Assembly (NCBI GenBank): GCA_031415375.1 | Contig: JANORP010000208.1 | Location: forward strand, 29,911-93,910 | Origin: JADKCL01 sp031415375 | GTDB lineage: Bacteria > Bacteroidota > Bacteroidia > J057 > JADKCL01 | Reading direction: 5' to 3' | DNA length: 64,000 bases | Shown here: piece after piece, positions 18,014-26,979 of the stretch | Layout: each line of letters opens with the position of its first letter | Position numbering within the stretch: position 1 is the first letter of the stretch | Position numbers and translations under genes: made by a program | Notes under the pieces: model-generated | What the model was told of the DNA's origin: nothing | What the model saw: only the letters and a program-made list of their open reading frames with translations | Databases searched by the model: none

Positions 18014-19138
18014 ATGAAGTCACTGCCGTCCAAATTTGTGCCTTGCCTCATGGTCCTCCTTTTCTTGGTGGCTGGGCACACCTCAGTCAAGGCTTGGGGT
18101 TTTTGGGCCCACCAGCGCATCAATCGCATGGCCGTGTTTACGTTGCCGCCCGAGATGCTGGGGTTCTTCAAGAAAAACATCGAATACCTCACCGATCATG
18201 CCGTCGATCCCGACATGCGGCGCTATGCGATCGAGGGAGAGGCGGCACGACACTACATCGACGTCGATCATTACGGCACTTATCCATTTGAAAATGTGCC
18301 TCGCAAATGGCAAGATGCCGTGGAAAAATTTACCGAGGACTCCCTTATGTCCTATGGCATTGTGCCATGGCATATTTACAAACACTATTTTTGGCTGGTG
18401 GATGCATTTCGTGCCGAGGACCCCGCCAAGATCCTCAAATCAGCAGCAGACATCGGCCACTACATCGCCGACTCCAATGTGCCCTTGCACACGACAGAAA
18501 ATTACAATGGCCAGTTTACGGGGCAAAAAGGCATTCACGGCCTTTGGGAATCCCGGCTCGTGGAGCTGTTTGCCAACGATTATGATTTTTTCATTGGGCG
18601 TAGCCGATATTTCACGGATTTGCAAACAGAGACTTGGCGCTGGGTTTTGGAATCGCACCTGGCGCTCGACTCGGTGCTGAGTTTTGAGAAAAAACTCACC
18701 GAGACCATGCCCAGTGATCAGAAATACAGCTTTGAAAACCGCAACAATGCCTTGGTCAAGGCCTATTCCAAAGCTTTTTGCACAGCCTACCACGAGATGC
18801 TCGCTGGCATGGTCGAGCGTCGCATGCGTGGCTCGATCTTGCGTGTGGGCAGCGTATGGTATTCTGCCTGGATCGATGCTGGCCAACCCGACTTGAAAAA
18901 GCTTCTGGAAAAGCCCGTCGTCGAGGAAAAAGAAGAAAAGGACCCGAAAATCAAAATTACCGACCGAGAGTCGGGCGATGTGGGAGCCATTTTGGATCCC
19001 AAAGAAATGCTCTTTGGGGCATGCTGTGGGCACCGCATGGGTCCATGCCATGAGACGATGCCCAAACTCGACAGCTGTACACCCGCTTCAGCCCCCAGTC
19101 AAGCCGTCGAAAACCACCACCATGGAGGAGAACATTGA
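18014..19138 (+). CDS. Secreted zinc-dependent phospholipase C / S1-P1 nuclease-like protein
   Basis: The ATG at 18014 gives 374 residues with a signal peptide ending in S-V-K-A, so the mature protein begins W-G-F-W-A-H. An N-terminal Trp followed closely by His is the hallmark of the S1/P1 nuclease and zinc phospholipase C fold, where the new N-terminus binds zinc. Further likely ligands are in A-R-H-Y-I-D-V-D-H, the D-I-G-H-Y-I-A-D-S-N-V-P-L-H segment and K-G-I-H-G-L-W-E. The C-terminal 60 residues are low in structure with Cys/His (C-C-G-H-R-M and a final H-H-H-G-G-E-H). Whether it cuts phospholipid or nucleic acid cannot be told. TTG and ATG starts a few codons upstream are possible. Confidence 0.85.
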   Translation: MKSLPSKFVPCLMVLLFLVAGHTSVKAWGFWAHQRINRMAVFTLPPEMLGFFKKNIEYLTDHAVDPDMRRYAIEGEAARHYIDVDHYGTYPFENVPRKWQDAVEKFTEDSLMSYGIVPWHIYKHYFWLVDAFRAEDPAKILKSAADIGHYIADSNVPLHTTENYNGQFTGQKGIHGLWESRLVELFANDYDFFIGRSRYFTDLQTETWRWVLESHLALDSVLSFEKKLTETMPSDQKYSFENRNNALVKAYSKAFCTAYHEMLAGMVERRMRGSILRVGSVWYSAWIDAGQPDLKKLLEKPVVEEKEEKDPKIKITDRESGDVGAILDPKEMLFGACCGHRMGPCHETMPKLDSCTPASAPSQAVENHHHGGEH

Positions 19139-19204
19139 AAAAAGGCTCATTTCGCTGCAGAAACAACGATATATCAGCGTAATTTAGGCGCAGTGATTAC
19201 GTTG

Positions 19205-20242
19205 ATGAAAAGAATGACACCAACTTTGTTTGTCGCACGCCGCGCCGCAACCTGGCGCTGCGCTCTATTAGTCTGCTGCCTACTGAGCGGTCTATCGCCG
19301 CACAAGGCGCTTGCACAAGATCGACTGCAAGCCCTTTACAAGCCACAATCGATTCAGAAGCATGCCATCACGTCGATCACCGTCGAGCTCTATGCAGTGC
19401 AAGGAGGTCTCGACTCGACCAAACTCGCCGTGATCGATCCCGATTACCGCGAGCGCCTAGCCTTTGATGCACAAGGTCGCCCGACGCATTATGAGGCTAC
19501 CGACATCAACATTCGCAACCACGGCACAGCGGGGCCACATATTTGGTCGCACTATGAATACAGCGACAGCAGCGGAAGCAGCCATCGCCATGACAGCACC
19601 GTCTTCGGTCGCTCCAGCGAGTGGCATTTTCAAAGCAACGCTGCCGGCAAACCGATGCTGGACCAAATGCTGCTGCCAGACCAAGAAGCCGTGAGCATAC
19701 AACGCGAATACCTCTATGATCCTAAAGGACGTCTGCACAAGATCAAAACCAATCGCAACCGCGCCGCCGAGGGGCTGAGCGACGATTGTAACTGGATATT
19801 TTATGTCCACGACAACCAGAGCTTCAACGCGACCTCGCTCTCACCGCAAGACATGGCGCGCTGCACTTGCAGTTTGGAGTACTTGGACGACCAAGGACGA
19901 CCGGTGCGCAAGGCAATCTATGACTCCACGGGCACAATCTCGCAAACCATGTTGCTCACATATGACCGCACCGACAAGCCGATCAGATTGGAATCGCTTG
20001 ATGGCACAGGCAAGGTGCTGCATGCCTGGGCCGATGTGATCTATGGACGCAATGGTTTGGTAACGTTAGAAGTCAATGCACAACCAGGATCAGATCTCGG
20101 TACACTTCATCGCTTGGGCATCTTGGGGCAAAGCTTTGTGATGGATCATTGGGCGGATTGGCGGCTCTTGCGCGAAATCAGGATAAAGCTAGCGGGCAAT
20201 GAAACCGCACGCTATGTATTCAGCTATGCACAGCAGAAGTAG
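19205..20242 (+). CDS. Secreted protein with YD-like repeats, unknown
   Basis: The ATG at 19205 (345 residues) starts a signal peptide ending K-A-L-A-Q; a GTG at 19193 is an alternative. The mature part contains loosely repeated beta-hairpin units such as Y-L-Y-D-P-K-G-R-L-H-K-I, E-Y-L-D-D-Q-G-R-P-V-R-K and L-T-Y-D-R-T-D-K-P-I-R-L. These resemble the YD/RHS repeat or MORN-like hairpins seen in Bacteroidota secreted proteins. There is no T9SS tail and no toxin domain. It ends 23 bases inside the 3' end of the convergent Kdo transferase gene. Function unknown. Confidence 0.75.
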   Translation: MKRMTPTLFVARRAATWRCALLVCCLLSGLSPHKALAQDRLQALYKPQSIQKHAITSITVELYAVQGGLDSTKLAVIDPDYRERLAFDAQGRPTHYEATDINIRNHGTAGPHIWSHYEYSDSSGSSHRHDSTVFGRSSEWHFQSNAAGKPMLDQMLLPDQEAVSIQREYLYDPKGRLHKIKTNRNRAAEGLSDDCNWIFYVHDNQSFNATSLSPQDMARCTCSLEYLDDQGRPVRKAIYDSTGTISQTMLLTYDRTDKPIRLESLDGTGKVLHAWADVIYGRNGLVTLEVNAQPGSDLGTLHRLGILGQSFVMDHWADWRLLREIRIKLAGNETARYVFSYAQQK

Positions 20243-21503
20243 GCCCGCCGCCGATCGCCAAGTTTCCCATCACGTGTAGTTTCTTCAAAATCGCCGCCGT
20301 GGCACCCGTATGTGCCTGCATATATTGCTGGTTCGCGGCGCGGGTATGTGACAAATGGGCGGCATCGTCGAGCCAATGACGCAGCGCTGCCTGCAACTCG
20401 CTTGCTGAACTCACTGATCGGGCACCACCCGCAGCGACCAAATCGACCGCCTCTTGAAATTTATGGTAGCTGGGTCCAAAGATCACAGGGTTGCCATAGA
20501 CCGCAGGCTCTTGGGTATTGTGTATGCCCACTCCAAACCCGCCACCGATATACACCAACGCTGAATAATGATAGAGCCGCGAGAGCATGCCCACATTGTC
20601 GATCCAGAGCACATCGGTCGTGATGGTGGCTGAAGACAAAGCGCTGTATTTCTGCATCTTTCCATGACCTTGGTGAATGTGATGGTCGATGTGGCTGCCG
20701 TGAATCTCATGTGGGGCAATGATCCAGCACAAGTCAGGCGCACGCATGTGCGCGATCGTCGGCAAGACGATGGTCTCGTCTTGGGGCCAAGTGCTCCCGA
20801 CCACAATGCAGCGGCGACCATTGATCCACTCGGCAATGCCTGGCACAGGCTCAAATTTGCCCGGCAACTCAGCCACACGGTCAAACCGCGTGTCACCCAC
20901 AGCAGAGATGCGCTCCATCTCGCAAAAGCTTTCCAGCAAACGCAGGCTCTCCTGGTCTTGGGTGAATATCCAGCTGAAGGATTGAAATGCCAGCTTGTAT
21001 TGTCGTCGCAGCAAGCTTTTGAGAAACCGACTGTCGGGCCTCACCAGTACACTCACCAGCAATTGGGGAATCTTGCGCCGATGGGATTCGGCGATCAGGT
21101 TGAGCCAGAGGTCATACTTCACATGGATGATGAGCCTGGGTTGCACGATGTCGAGAAAGACACGCGCATTGCGCGGGGTGTCCAGGGGCAGGTAGCAGAC
21201 ATGGTCTGCAAACGCATAATTTTTGCGCACCTCATAACCCGAGGGACTGAAAAAGGTGAGGAGAATTTTTTGCTGTGGATTCTGAGCCTTGATGGCCTCC
21301 AGCAAAGGACGGCCTTGCTCAAATTCACCCAATGACGAGCAGTGCATCCAAAGCCAATCATTTTGTGTGCCAAGCGCTTGTGCCAGGCGCTCCTCCCAGT
21401 TGTGGCGGCCCTGCACCCACAGCTTGGCCTTGCCCACAAACACAGAAGCCACCTTGACCGCCAATCCATAGGCGCTGATCCCAATGTTGTAAAGCAGATT
21501 CAT
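20220..21503 (-). CDS. waaA: 3-deoxy-D-manno-octulosonic acid (Kdo) transferase
   Basis: A 427-residue GT30 glycosyltransferase, the usual WaaA/KdtA length, that adds Kdo to lipid A precursor at the inner membrane. Typical features are an N-terminal membrane anchor (N-I-G-I-S-A-Y-G-L-A-V-K), the acceptor-side motif H-C-S-S-L-G-E-F-E-Q-G-R-P-L and the C-terminal G-G-G-F-G-V-G-I-H-N-T-Q-E-P-A-V-Y-G-N-P-V-I-F-G-P-Y-type sugar-nucleotide site (here G-P-S-Y). The ATG at 21503 is preferred because the longer frame would run through the upstream barrel gene. It shows the organism makes lipid A with Kdo. Confidence 0.95.
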   Translation of the reverse strand: MNLLYNIGISAYGLAVKVASVFVGKAKLWVQGRHNWEERLAQALGTQNDWLWMHCSSLGEFEQGRPLLEAIKAQNPQQKILLTFFSPSGYEVRKNYAFADHVCYLPLDTPRNARVFLDIVQPRLIIHVKYDLWLNLIAESHRRKIPQLLVSVLVRPDSRFLKSLLRRQYKLAFQSFSWIFTQDQESLRLLESFCEMERISAVGDTRFDRVAELPGKFEPVPGIAEWINGRRCIVVGSTWPQDETIVLPTIAHMRAPDLCWIIAPHEIHGSHIDHHIHQGHGKMQKYSALSSATITTDVLWIDNVGMLSRLYHYSALVYIGGGFGVGIHNTQEPAVYGNPVIFGPSYHKFQEAVDLVAAGGARSVSSASELQAALRHWLDDAAHLSHTRAANQQYMQAHTGATAAILKKLHVMGNLAIGGGPTSAVHS

Positions 21504-21513
21504 CGAGATCGGT

Positions 21514-22290
21514 CTAATAGTAATATTCGTGTTCAGGCGCTGACTCATAGATCGGAAAGGTCCATCCAACCTTGAAATTGTAAAGAAAATCTTGGCGCTG
21601 CTGCGTATCCTTGAGGCCAGTGTCAAAATTGACACTGCGCCGACTTTGTGTAAAATTCTGGCTCAACTCCACCCCGATGAAAAAATTGGTGAAGCGATTG
21701 TTGGCAAAGTAGCGGTAACCGAAGCCCTCCACAATACCGAAACCATTTGTGAGGCGGTCGTAGCCTTTGAGATAGGGCTTGCTGAGATAAGGCACGTTGT
21801 CACCGACAGCCGCGATGCTGATCTTGTGTTGGATGAACTGCGTTCCGATCTCGACATAGGGGCCAGAATTGAGATTTTTGGTCTTGCTGAGGCTGAAAAT
21901 TTTGCCGACCATGAGCGGTACGACAAAACCACGCTCAAAAAACCGCACGCTGTAAAAGCGCCCATCCGCCCCGATTGCCTTCAAATCATAGCCAGAAGAG
22001 GGACTGCCTACGATTTGTACCACATTGCGAGCCACAGCCTCCTTGACAGTATTGCCAAAGAGCAATTTGAGGCCCGAATAACCATAAAAATTATTGGCAA
22101 ACTTGATCCCGCCCTCAGCACCGATGATATGCGTCAATCCAAAACGCTTGTTCAGGTCGCCTCCCGGCTGGCCAAGATTGTAGGAAATGCTCAAATGACC
22201 CATTGTAATGGAGCTGTCTCGGACGCTCTTCTGCGCAAAAGCAGACATGCAGCCCAAGCCGATAACAAAAAATAAGATTGTGCGCTTCAT
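21514..22290 (-). CDS. Outer membrane beta-barrel protein (predicted)
   Basis: The ATG at 22290 (258 residues) starts a clean signal peptide, M-K-R-T-I-L-F-F ending S-A-F-A-Q. The mature part has alternating beta strands, glycine- and aromatic-rich turns (G-F-G-Y-R-Y-F-A-N-N-R-F) and a C-terminal strand ending near Y-Y-Y, as expected for an eight- to ten-stranded outer membrane barrel of the OmpA/PorT-like superfamily. It ends 11 bases before waaA on the same strand, so both are likely co-transcribed and linked to the cell envelope. The substrate or role is unknown. Confidence 0.8.
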   Translation of the reverse strand: MKRTILFFVIGLGCMSAFAQKSVRDSSITMGHLSISYNLGQPGGDLNKRFGLTHIIGAEGGIKFANNFYGYSGLKLLFGNTVKEAVARNVVQIVGSPSSGYDLKAIGADGRFYSVRFFERGFVVPLMVGKIFSLSKTKNLNSGPYVEIGTQFIQHKISIAAVGDNVPYLSKPYLKGYDRLTNGFGIVEGFGYRYFANNRFTNFFIGVELSQNFTQSRRSVNFDTGLKDTQQRQDFLYNFKVGWTFPIYESAPEHEYYY

Positions 22291-22309
22291 GAATGTCATT
22301 CGATTTCTG

Positions 22310-22317
22310 TACTTTTG
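22310..22317 (+). promoter_or_regulatory. Possible -7 box for the wbpD-like gene
   Basis: TACTTTTG matches the Bacteroidota -7 consensus TAnnTTTG, 62 bases ahead of the ATG at 22380, in the 89-base divergent gap with the barrel gene. It could drive the whole 22.4-28.9 kb sugar nucleotide run. No good -33 box is seen. Confidence 0.4.
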
Positions 22318-22379
22318 AGCCTCATTGGGTAAAATTATCAATTTGCCGCACAATTCGGAAAGATCACAATCGGGCGTCG

Positions 22380-22964
22380 ATGACACAGAACGCGGAATAT
22401 TTCGCACATGAAACGGCCGTGATCGACGAGCCGGTCAAAATCGGGAAAGGCACGAAGATTTGGCACTTTTCGCACGTCAGTGCAAATGTCGAAATCGGGG
22501 AGGGCTGCAACTTCGGCCAAAACTGCTTCATCAGCAGTGGGGTCAAGCTCGGCAACAATGTCAAGGCTCAAAACAACGTCTCCATCTACACGGGTGTCAC
22601 CTGTGAAGACGACGTGTTTCTGGGCCCCTCCATGGTTTTTACCAACGTGATCAACCCCCGGAGCAATGTGAACCGCAAAGCGGAATACATGCTCACTTAT
22701 CTGGAGCGTGGCGTCACCGTTGGCGCCAATGCTACCATCGTCTGCGGCACACGCCTAGGCAAATTTGCCTTTGTGGGTGCCGGCACGGTCGTGACCAAAG
22801 ACGTGCCCGCTTATGCACTCGTGACAGGTGTACCTGGGCGCATCGCAGGTTGGATGAGTGAGTACGGTCACAAATTAAAATTTGATGCAGAAGGCTTCGC
22901 CACCTGTGAAGGCAGTGGGGAGCGTTATCAAAAAATAGGTCAAACGGTTACCAAAATCGCATGA
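22380..22964 (+). CDS. Hexapeptide-repeat N-acetyltransferase, WbpD-like
   Basis: Starting at the ATG at 22380, this 194-residue left-handed beta-helix protein has many hexapeptide turns (V-K-I-G-K-G-T-K-I-W-H-F, A-N-V-E-I-G-E-G-C-N-F-G). It matches the WbpD/WlbB family, which acetylates the 3-amino group of UDP-GlcNAc(3NH2)A. The catalytic His and Asn positions appear kept in H-F-S-H-V and F-G-Q-N-C-F-I. It overlaps the start of the WbpE-like aminotransferase by four bases (ATGA), which fits sequential steps in one pathway. The far C-terminus has C-E-G-S-G-E-R-Y, common in this family. Confidence 0.9.
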   Translation: MTQNAEYFAHETAVIDEPVKIGKGTKIWHFSHVSANVEIGEGCNFGQNCFISSGVKLGNNVKAQNNVSIYTGVTCEDDVFLGPSMVFTNVINPRSNVNRKAEYMLTYLERGVTVGANATIVCGTRLGKFAFVGAGTVVTKDVPAYALVTGVPGRIAGWMSEYGHKLKFDAEGFATCEGSGERYQKIGQTVTKIA

Positions 22965-24109
22965 TGACAAAGGCAACAGAGATCAAGATGGTCGATACCA
23001 TCGGCCAATACCGCCACATACAGGCAGAAGTCGATGCCGCCATACACGAGGTGCTGGAAACAGGAGCCTATATCAATGGCCCTGCTGTGAAGCGCTTCGC
23101 CGAAAATTTCGGCAAATACCTCGGTGCCAAAGTGGTCATCCCAAATGGCAACTGTACCGACGGCTTGCAGATCGCCCTCATGGCATTGGGACTACAACCA
23201 GGCGACGAGGTCATCACATCGCCCTTTACCTTTTTTGCAACCGCCGAGGTGATCGCCCTCTTGGGCCTGATACCCGTCTTCGTCGATATCGATCCCGCGA
23301 CCTTCAACATTGACCCCTCCAAAATTGAAGCCGCCATCACTTCAAAGACCCGTTGCATCATCCCTGTACACCTTTTCGGATTGTGCAGCGACATGGAGCC
23401 CATCTTGGAGATCGCCAAGCGACATGACGTCTATGTCGTCGAGGACAATGCACAGGCCATCGGCGGGGAATATACCTTTGCCGACGGTCGTAAATGCACG
23501 ACCGGACTCATGGGCGATATCGGCTGCACATCGTTTTACCCCAGCAAAAATCTAGGCGCCTATGGCGATGCAGGTTGCAACTACACCAACGATGCAGATC
23601 TGGGCGAAAAAATGCGGATGATCTGCAACCATGGCAGCCGCAAAAAATATTACCATGAGCGCATCGGTGTCAATAGCCGCATGGACTCCTTCCAGGCAGC
23701 AGTGCTCGATGTGAAGCTCAAGCACCTTGATACCTACAATGCCACCCGTCAAGCCGCCGCCGGCTGGTACGATGCCTTGCTAGTCGGCATACCCGGCATC
23801 GTGCTCCCTGGCCGCACAGCCAACAGTACCCACGTTTTTCACCAATATACCCTGCGCATCCAGGCGGGCCGCGAGAAGCGTGACCGCATGCAAGCCCTCT
23901 TGGCCGAGCGTGGCATACCCACAATGGTGTATTATCCCGTGCCGCTGCATGTCCAGGAGGCAGCAGCACCCTATGGCTATCAAAAAGGAGACTTTCCAGT
24001 CTCTGAGCTAAGCAGCGAGCAAGTCATCTCTCTGCCGATGCATTCAGAGTTGGACCGCGACCAAGTCACATATATCGTGGAGCAATTCCTTGCCTGCTAT
24101 CAACAATAA
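22961..24109 (+). CDS. DegT/DnrJ/EryC1 aminotransferase, WbpE-like
   Basis: A 382-residue PLP-dependent sugar aminotransferase. The PLP lysine lies in S-F-Y-P-S-K-N-L-G-A-Y-G-D-A-G (about residue 189), and the motif V-V-E-D-N-A-Q-A-I-G-G is typical. Its neighbour is WbpD-like and a WbpB-like dehydrogenase sits at 33.1 kb, so it probably converts UDP-3-keto-GlcNAcA to the 3-amino sugar using glutamate. Two ATG codons open the frame (22961 and 22964). It ends 22 bases before the ATG of the next gene. Confidence 0.92.
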   Translation: MMTKATEIKMVDTIGQYRHIQAEVDAAIHEVLETGAYINGPAVKRFAENFGKYLGAKVVIPNGNCTDGLQIALMALGLQPGDEVITSPFTFFATAEVIALLGLIPVFVDIDPATFNIDPSKIEAAITSKTRCIIPVHLFGLCSDMEPILEIAKRHDVYVVEDNAQAIGGEYTFADGRKCTTGLMGDIGCTSFYPSKNLGAYGDAGCNYTNDADLGEKMRMICNHGSRKKYYHERIGVNSRMDSFQAAVLDVKLKHLDTYNATRQAAAGWYDALLVGIPGIVLPGRTANSTHVFHQYTLRIQAGREKRDRMQALLAERGIPTMVYYPVPLHVQEAAAPYGYQKGDFPVSELSSEQVISLPMHSELDRDQVTYIVEQFLACYQQ

Positions 24110-24131
24110 TCAACAGCTCAAGAAAGAGAAC

Positions 24132-25469
24132 ATGAAAATCGCAGTTATCGGTACAGGATACGTAGGTTTGGTCGGCGGCACATGCTTTGCCGAGTCGGGC
24201 AATGACGTGCTCTGCGTGGACAACAATCAAGACAAGCTCGCCAAGCTTCGTGCGGGGAGCATCACCATTTATGAACCCGGGCTGGAGGTTTTGTTTGAAC
24301 GCAACACCAAGGAAGGCCGCCTCACCTTCACCGACTCGGTCGAGGAGGCTGTTGCCTATGCCGAGATCATTTTCCTAGCCTTGCCCACTCCGCCTATGGA
24401 AGACGGCTCAGCCGACCTCCAATACGTCTTGGCCGTCGCCGAGCAGATCGGAAAGTGCATCAAAGACTACCGCGTGATTGTCAACAAAAGCACCGTCCCC
24501 GTCGGCACCGCCGACAAGGTGCGCGACAAGATCATGGAATTCACCAACGTCGAGTTTGATGTCGTCTCCAACCCAGAGTTCCTCAGGGAAGGTGCCGCCG
24601 TAAACGACTTCATGAAGCCAGACCGCGTCGTCTTGGGCACGCGCAGCGAGCGTGCCCGCAAGCTCATGGAAAAACTCTACAAGCCATTTGTGATGTCGGG
24701 CAACCCGATCATCTTCATGGACGAGCGCAGCTCTGAGCTCACCAAATATGCCGCCAATTCCCTGCTCGCCACCAAAATATCATTTATGAATGAGATCGCC
24801 AACCTCTGTGAACGCGTCGGTGCCGACGTCGATCGCGTGCGTGCTGGCGTAGGCTCAGATGACCGCATCGGCAAGCGTTTCCTTTTTGCAGGCGTCGGTT
24901 ACGGCGGCTCATGTTTCCCAAAAGACGTCTCGGCCCTCTTCAAGACCAGCAAGGCCTACGGCTACGACTTCAAGATCCTCGACGCGGTCATGACCGTCAA
25001 TGACAAGCAAAAGCACGTCATGGTCGATAAGTTGGAAACTTTCTACGGCAGTGACTTCAGCAAGCTCACATTTGCCGTCTGGGGATTGGCCTTCAAGCCC
25101 AATACCGACGACATCCGTGAAGCACCCGCCCTCACCATCATCGCAGAGATGCTCAAGCGTGGCGCCAAGGTCAAAGCTTACGATCCAGAGGCCATGTGGC
25201 AAGTCAAGAATTATACCGACCTCGACATCGAGATGGTCGATCACCGCTATGCAGCCCTTGAGGGTGCCGATGCACTCTGTGTCGTCACAGAGTGGAGCGA
25301 ATTTCGCACCCCCGATTTCGACAAGATCAAAGGTCTCCTCAAGAAACCCGTCATCTTTGATGGCCGCAACATCTTTGACATGGATCAGATGACCGAGCTT
25401 GGTTTCTACTACAACTCCATCGGTCGCGGTGTCGTCAATGCCATGGAATCCAACAAGGTCAATTCTTAA
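24132..25469 (+). CDS. ugd: UDP-glucose 6-dehydrogenase
   Basis: The ATG at 24132 follows AAGAAAGAGA and gives 445 residues. It has an N-terminal NAD-binding motif I-G-T-G-Y-V-G-L, the N-P-E-F-L-R-E-G substrate loop, the catalytic cysteine in G-Y-G-G-S-C-F-P-K-D (about residue 260), and the C-terminal UDP-binding domain with W-G-L-A-F-K-P-N-T-D-D. Close similarity to the UDP-glucose type and a UDP-xylose synthase directly after it suggest the product is UDP-glucuronate. Use of UDP-GlcNAc (as WbpA) is less likely but cannot be excluded. Confidence 0.94.
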   Translation: MKIAVIGTGYVGLVGGTCFAESGNDVLCVDNNQDKLAKLRAGSITIYEPGLEVLFERNTKEGRLTFTDSVEEAVAYAEIIFLALPTPPMEDGSADLQYVLAVAEQIGKCIKDYRVIVNKSTVPVGTADKVRDKIMEFTNVEFDVVSNPEFLREGAAVNDFMKPDRVVLGTRSERARKLMEKLYKPFVMSGNPIIFMDERSSELTKYAANSLLATKISFMNEIANLCERVGADVDRVRAGVGSDDRIGKRFLFAGVGYGGSCFPKDVSALFKTSKAYGYDFKILDAVMTVNDKQKHVMVDKLETFYGSDFSKLTFAVWGLAFKPNTDDIREAPALTIIAEMLKRGAKVKAYDPEAMWQVKNYTDLDIEMVDHRYAALEGADALCVVTEWSEFRTPDFDKIKGLLKKPVIFDGRNIFDMDQMTELGFYYNSIGRGVVNAMESNKVNS

Positions 25470-25471
25470 GC

Positions 25472-26431
25472 ATGGCCACAGAACGCAAAAAACGCATTCT
25501 CATCACAGGTGGTGCCGGGTTTCTCGGTTCACACCTCACTGACCGCGCCATCCAAGAGGGCTATCAGGTCATCGTGATGGACAATCTGCTCACAGGCGAC
25601 ATGTCCAATATCGCGCATCACTTTGGCAATCCCGATTTCCAATTTGTGCTCCACGATGTCACCGAATACATCCACGTGGCGGGTGAACTCGATTACATCC
25701 TGCACTTTGCCTCCCCGGCCAGCCCCAAGGACTATTTGAACCTGCCGATCCAGACTCTCAAGGTCGGTTCGCTCGGCACGCACAAAGTCCTCGGTCTCGC
25801 CAAGGCCAAGGGTGCGCGCATGCTCATCGCCAGCACATCCGAAGTTTATGGTGACCCGATGGTACACCCGCAAGACGAGGAGTATTGGGGCAATGTGAAT
25901 CCGATCGGCTCGCGCGGCGTCTATGACGAGGCCAAGCGTTTCATGGAAGCTATCACCATGGCCTATCACCGCTACCACGGCGTCGATACCCGCATCGTGC
26001 GCATCTTTAACACTTATGGCCCGCGCATGCGCCTAGACGACGGCCGCGCACTGCCCGCATTTGTGGGACAGGCCCTGCGTGGCGAAGACATCACCGTCTT
26101 TGGAGACGGCAGTCAGACCCGCAGCTTTTGTTATGTCGATGACGAGGTCGAGGGCATCTATCGCCTCCTGCACAGCGACTACAGCTACCCCGTGAACATC
26201 GGCAATCCCGATGAAGTGACCATCCTGGAATTTGCCCAGGAGATCATTGCACTCACAGGCACTCAAAGCAAGGTGATCTTCAATCCCCTGCCCGAGGACG
26301 ACCCCAAGGTGCGCCAACCCAATATCGAGCTCGCCAAAAGGCTGCTCGGCTGGGAACCCCGCGTGCCCCGCGCAGAGGGCCTCAAGACCACGATCGACTT
26401 TTTCAAGCGCAAAATCAGCGATGGGCTTTAA
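25472..26431 (+). CDS. UDP-glucuronate decarboxylase (UDP-xylose synthase type SDR)
   Basis: A 319-residue extended SDR with T-G-G-A-G-F-L-G-S-H at the N-terminus, the family signature H-F-A-S-P-A-S-P-K-D-Y, catalytic T-S-E-V-Y-G, and Y-D-E-A-K-R containing the Tyr-x-x-x-Lys pair. Later motifs D-G-R-A-L-P and R-S-F-C-Y-V-D-D also fit bacterial and plant UXS enzymes. It should turn UDP-glucuronate, made by the preceding gene, into UDP-xylose. The gene starts two bases after ugd and overlaps rfbC by 11 bases, so the run is a tight operon. Confidence 0.92.
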   Translation: MATERKKRILITGGAGFLGSHLTDRAIQEGYQVIVMDNLLTGDMSNIAHHFGNPDFQFVLHDVTEYIHVAGELDYILHFASPASPKDYLNLPIQTLKVGSLGTHKVLGLAKAKGARMLIASTSEVYGDPMVHPQDEEYWGNVNPIGSRGVYDEAKRFMEAITMAYHRYHGVDTRIVRIFNTYGPRMRLDDGRALPAFVGQALRGEDITVFGDGSQTRSFCYVDDEVEGIYRLLHSDYSYPVNIGNPDEVTILEFAQEIIALTGTQSKVIFNPLPEDDPKVRQPNIELAKRLLGWEPRVPRAEGLKTTIDFFKRKISDGL

Positions 26432-26969
26432 GCTACAGACGACAGAGATCGAGGGACTCTTGATCTTGGAACCCGCCGTCTTTGGCGACGAGCGTGGTTA
26501 TTTCATGGAGACCTACAGCGAAAAGGCATTCCAGGATATCGGTCTGCACATGCACTTTGTGCAAGACAACCTTTCCTTCAGCCGCAAAGGTATTTTGCGG
26601 GGTCTGCATTTTCAGGCACCGCCTTATGACCAAGGCAAATTGGTGAGCGTCGTGCAGGGGCATGTTTTGGATGTCGCGGTGGACATTCGCAAGGGCTCCC
26701 CCACCTATGGGCAGCATGTAATGGTGCACTTGAGCGCCGAGAACCACAAGATTTTTTACATCCCGCCGGGATTTGCCCACGGGTTTTTGGTCATTTCGGA
26801 GGAATGTTACTTTTCCTACAAATGCACCAATACTTATGACCGCGCGTCGGAGGGGGGCATCATGTGGAACGATCCTGCATTGGGCATCGACTGGCAGGCC
26901 ACAGCGCCCATCATTTCAGAAAAAGACAGCTATTACACGCCCTTCGGGGAATTTGTAAGTCCATTTTAA
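26421..26969 (+). CDS. rfbC: dTDP-4-dehydrorhamnose 3,5-epimerase
   Basis: A 182-residue cupin epimerase. The catalytic His is in L-R-G-L-H-F-Q-A-P-P, and the further motifs Q-G-K-L-V-S-V-V-Q-G, D-I-R-K-G-S-P-T-Y-G and P-P-G-F-A-H-G-F are all characteristic of RmlC. It acts third in dTDP-L-rhamnose synthesis. The start ATG lies inside the end of the upstream gene. rfbB and rfbD are not in this window, so they must be elsewhere if rhamnose is the product. Confidence 0.96.
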   Translation: MGFKLQTTEIEGLLILEPAVFGDERGYFMETYSEKAFQDIGLHMHFVQDNLSFSRKGILRGLHFQAPPYDQGKLVSVVQGHVLDVAVDIRKGSPTYGQHVMVHLSAENHKIFYIPPGFAHGFLVISEECYFSYKCTNTYDRASEGGIMWNDPALGIDWQATAPIISEKDSYYTPFGEFVSPF

Positions 26970-26979
26970 GCACAGCATT

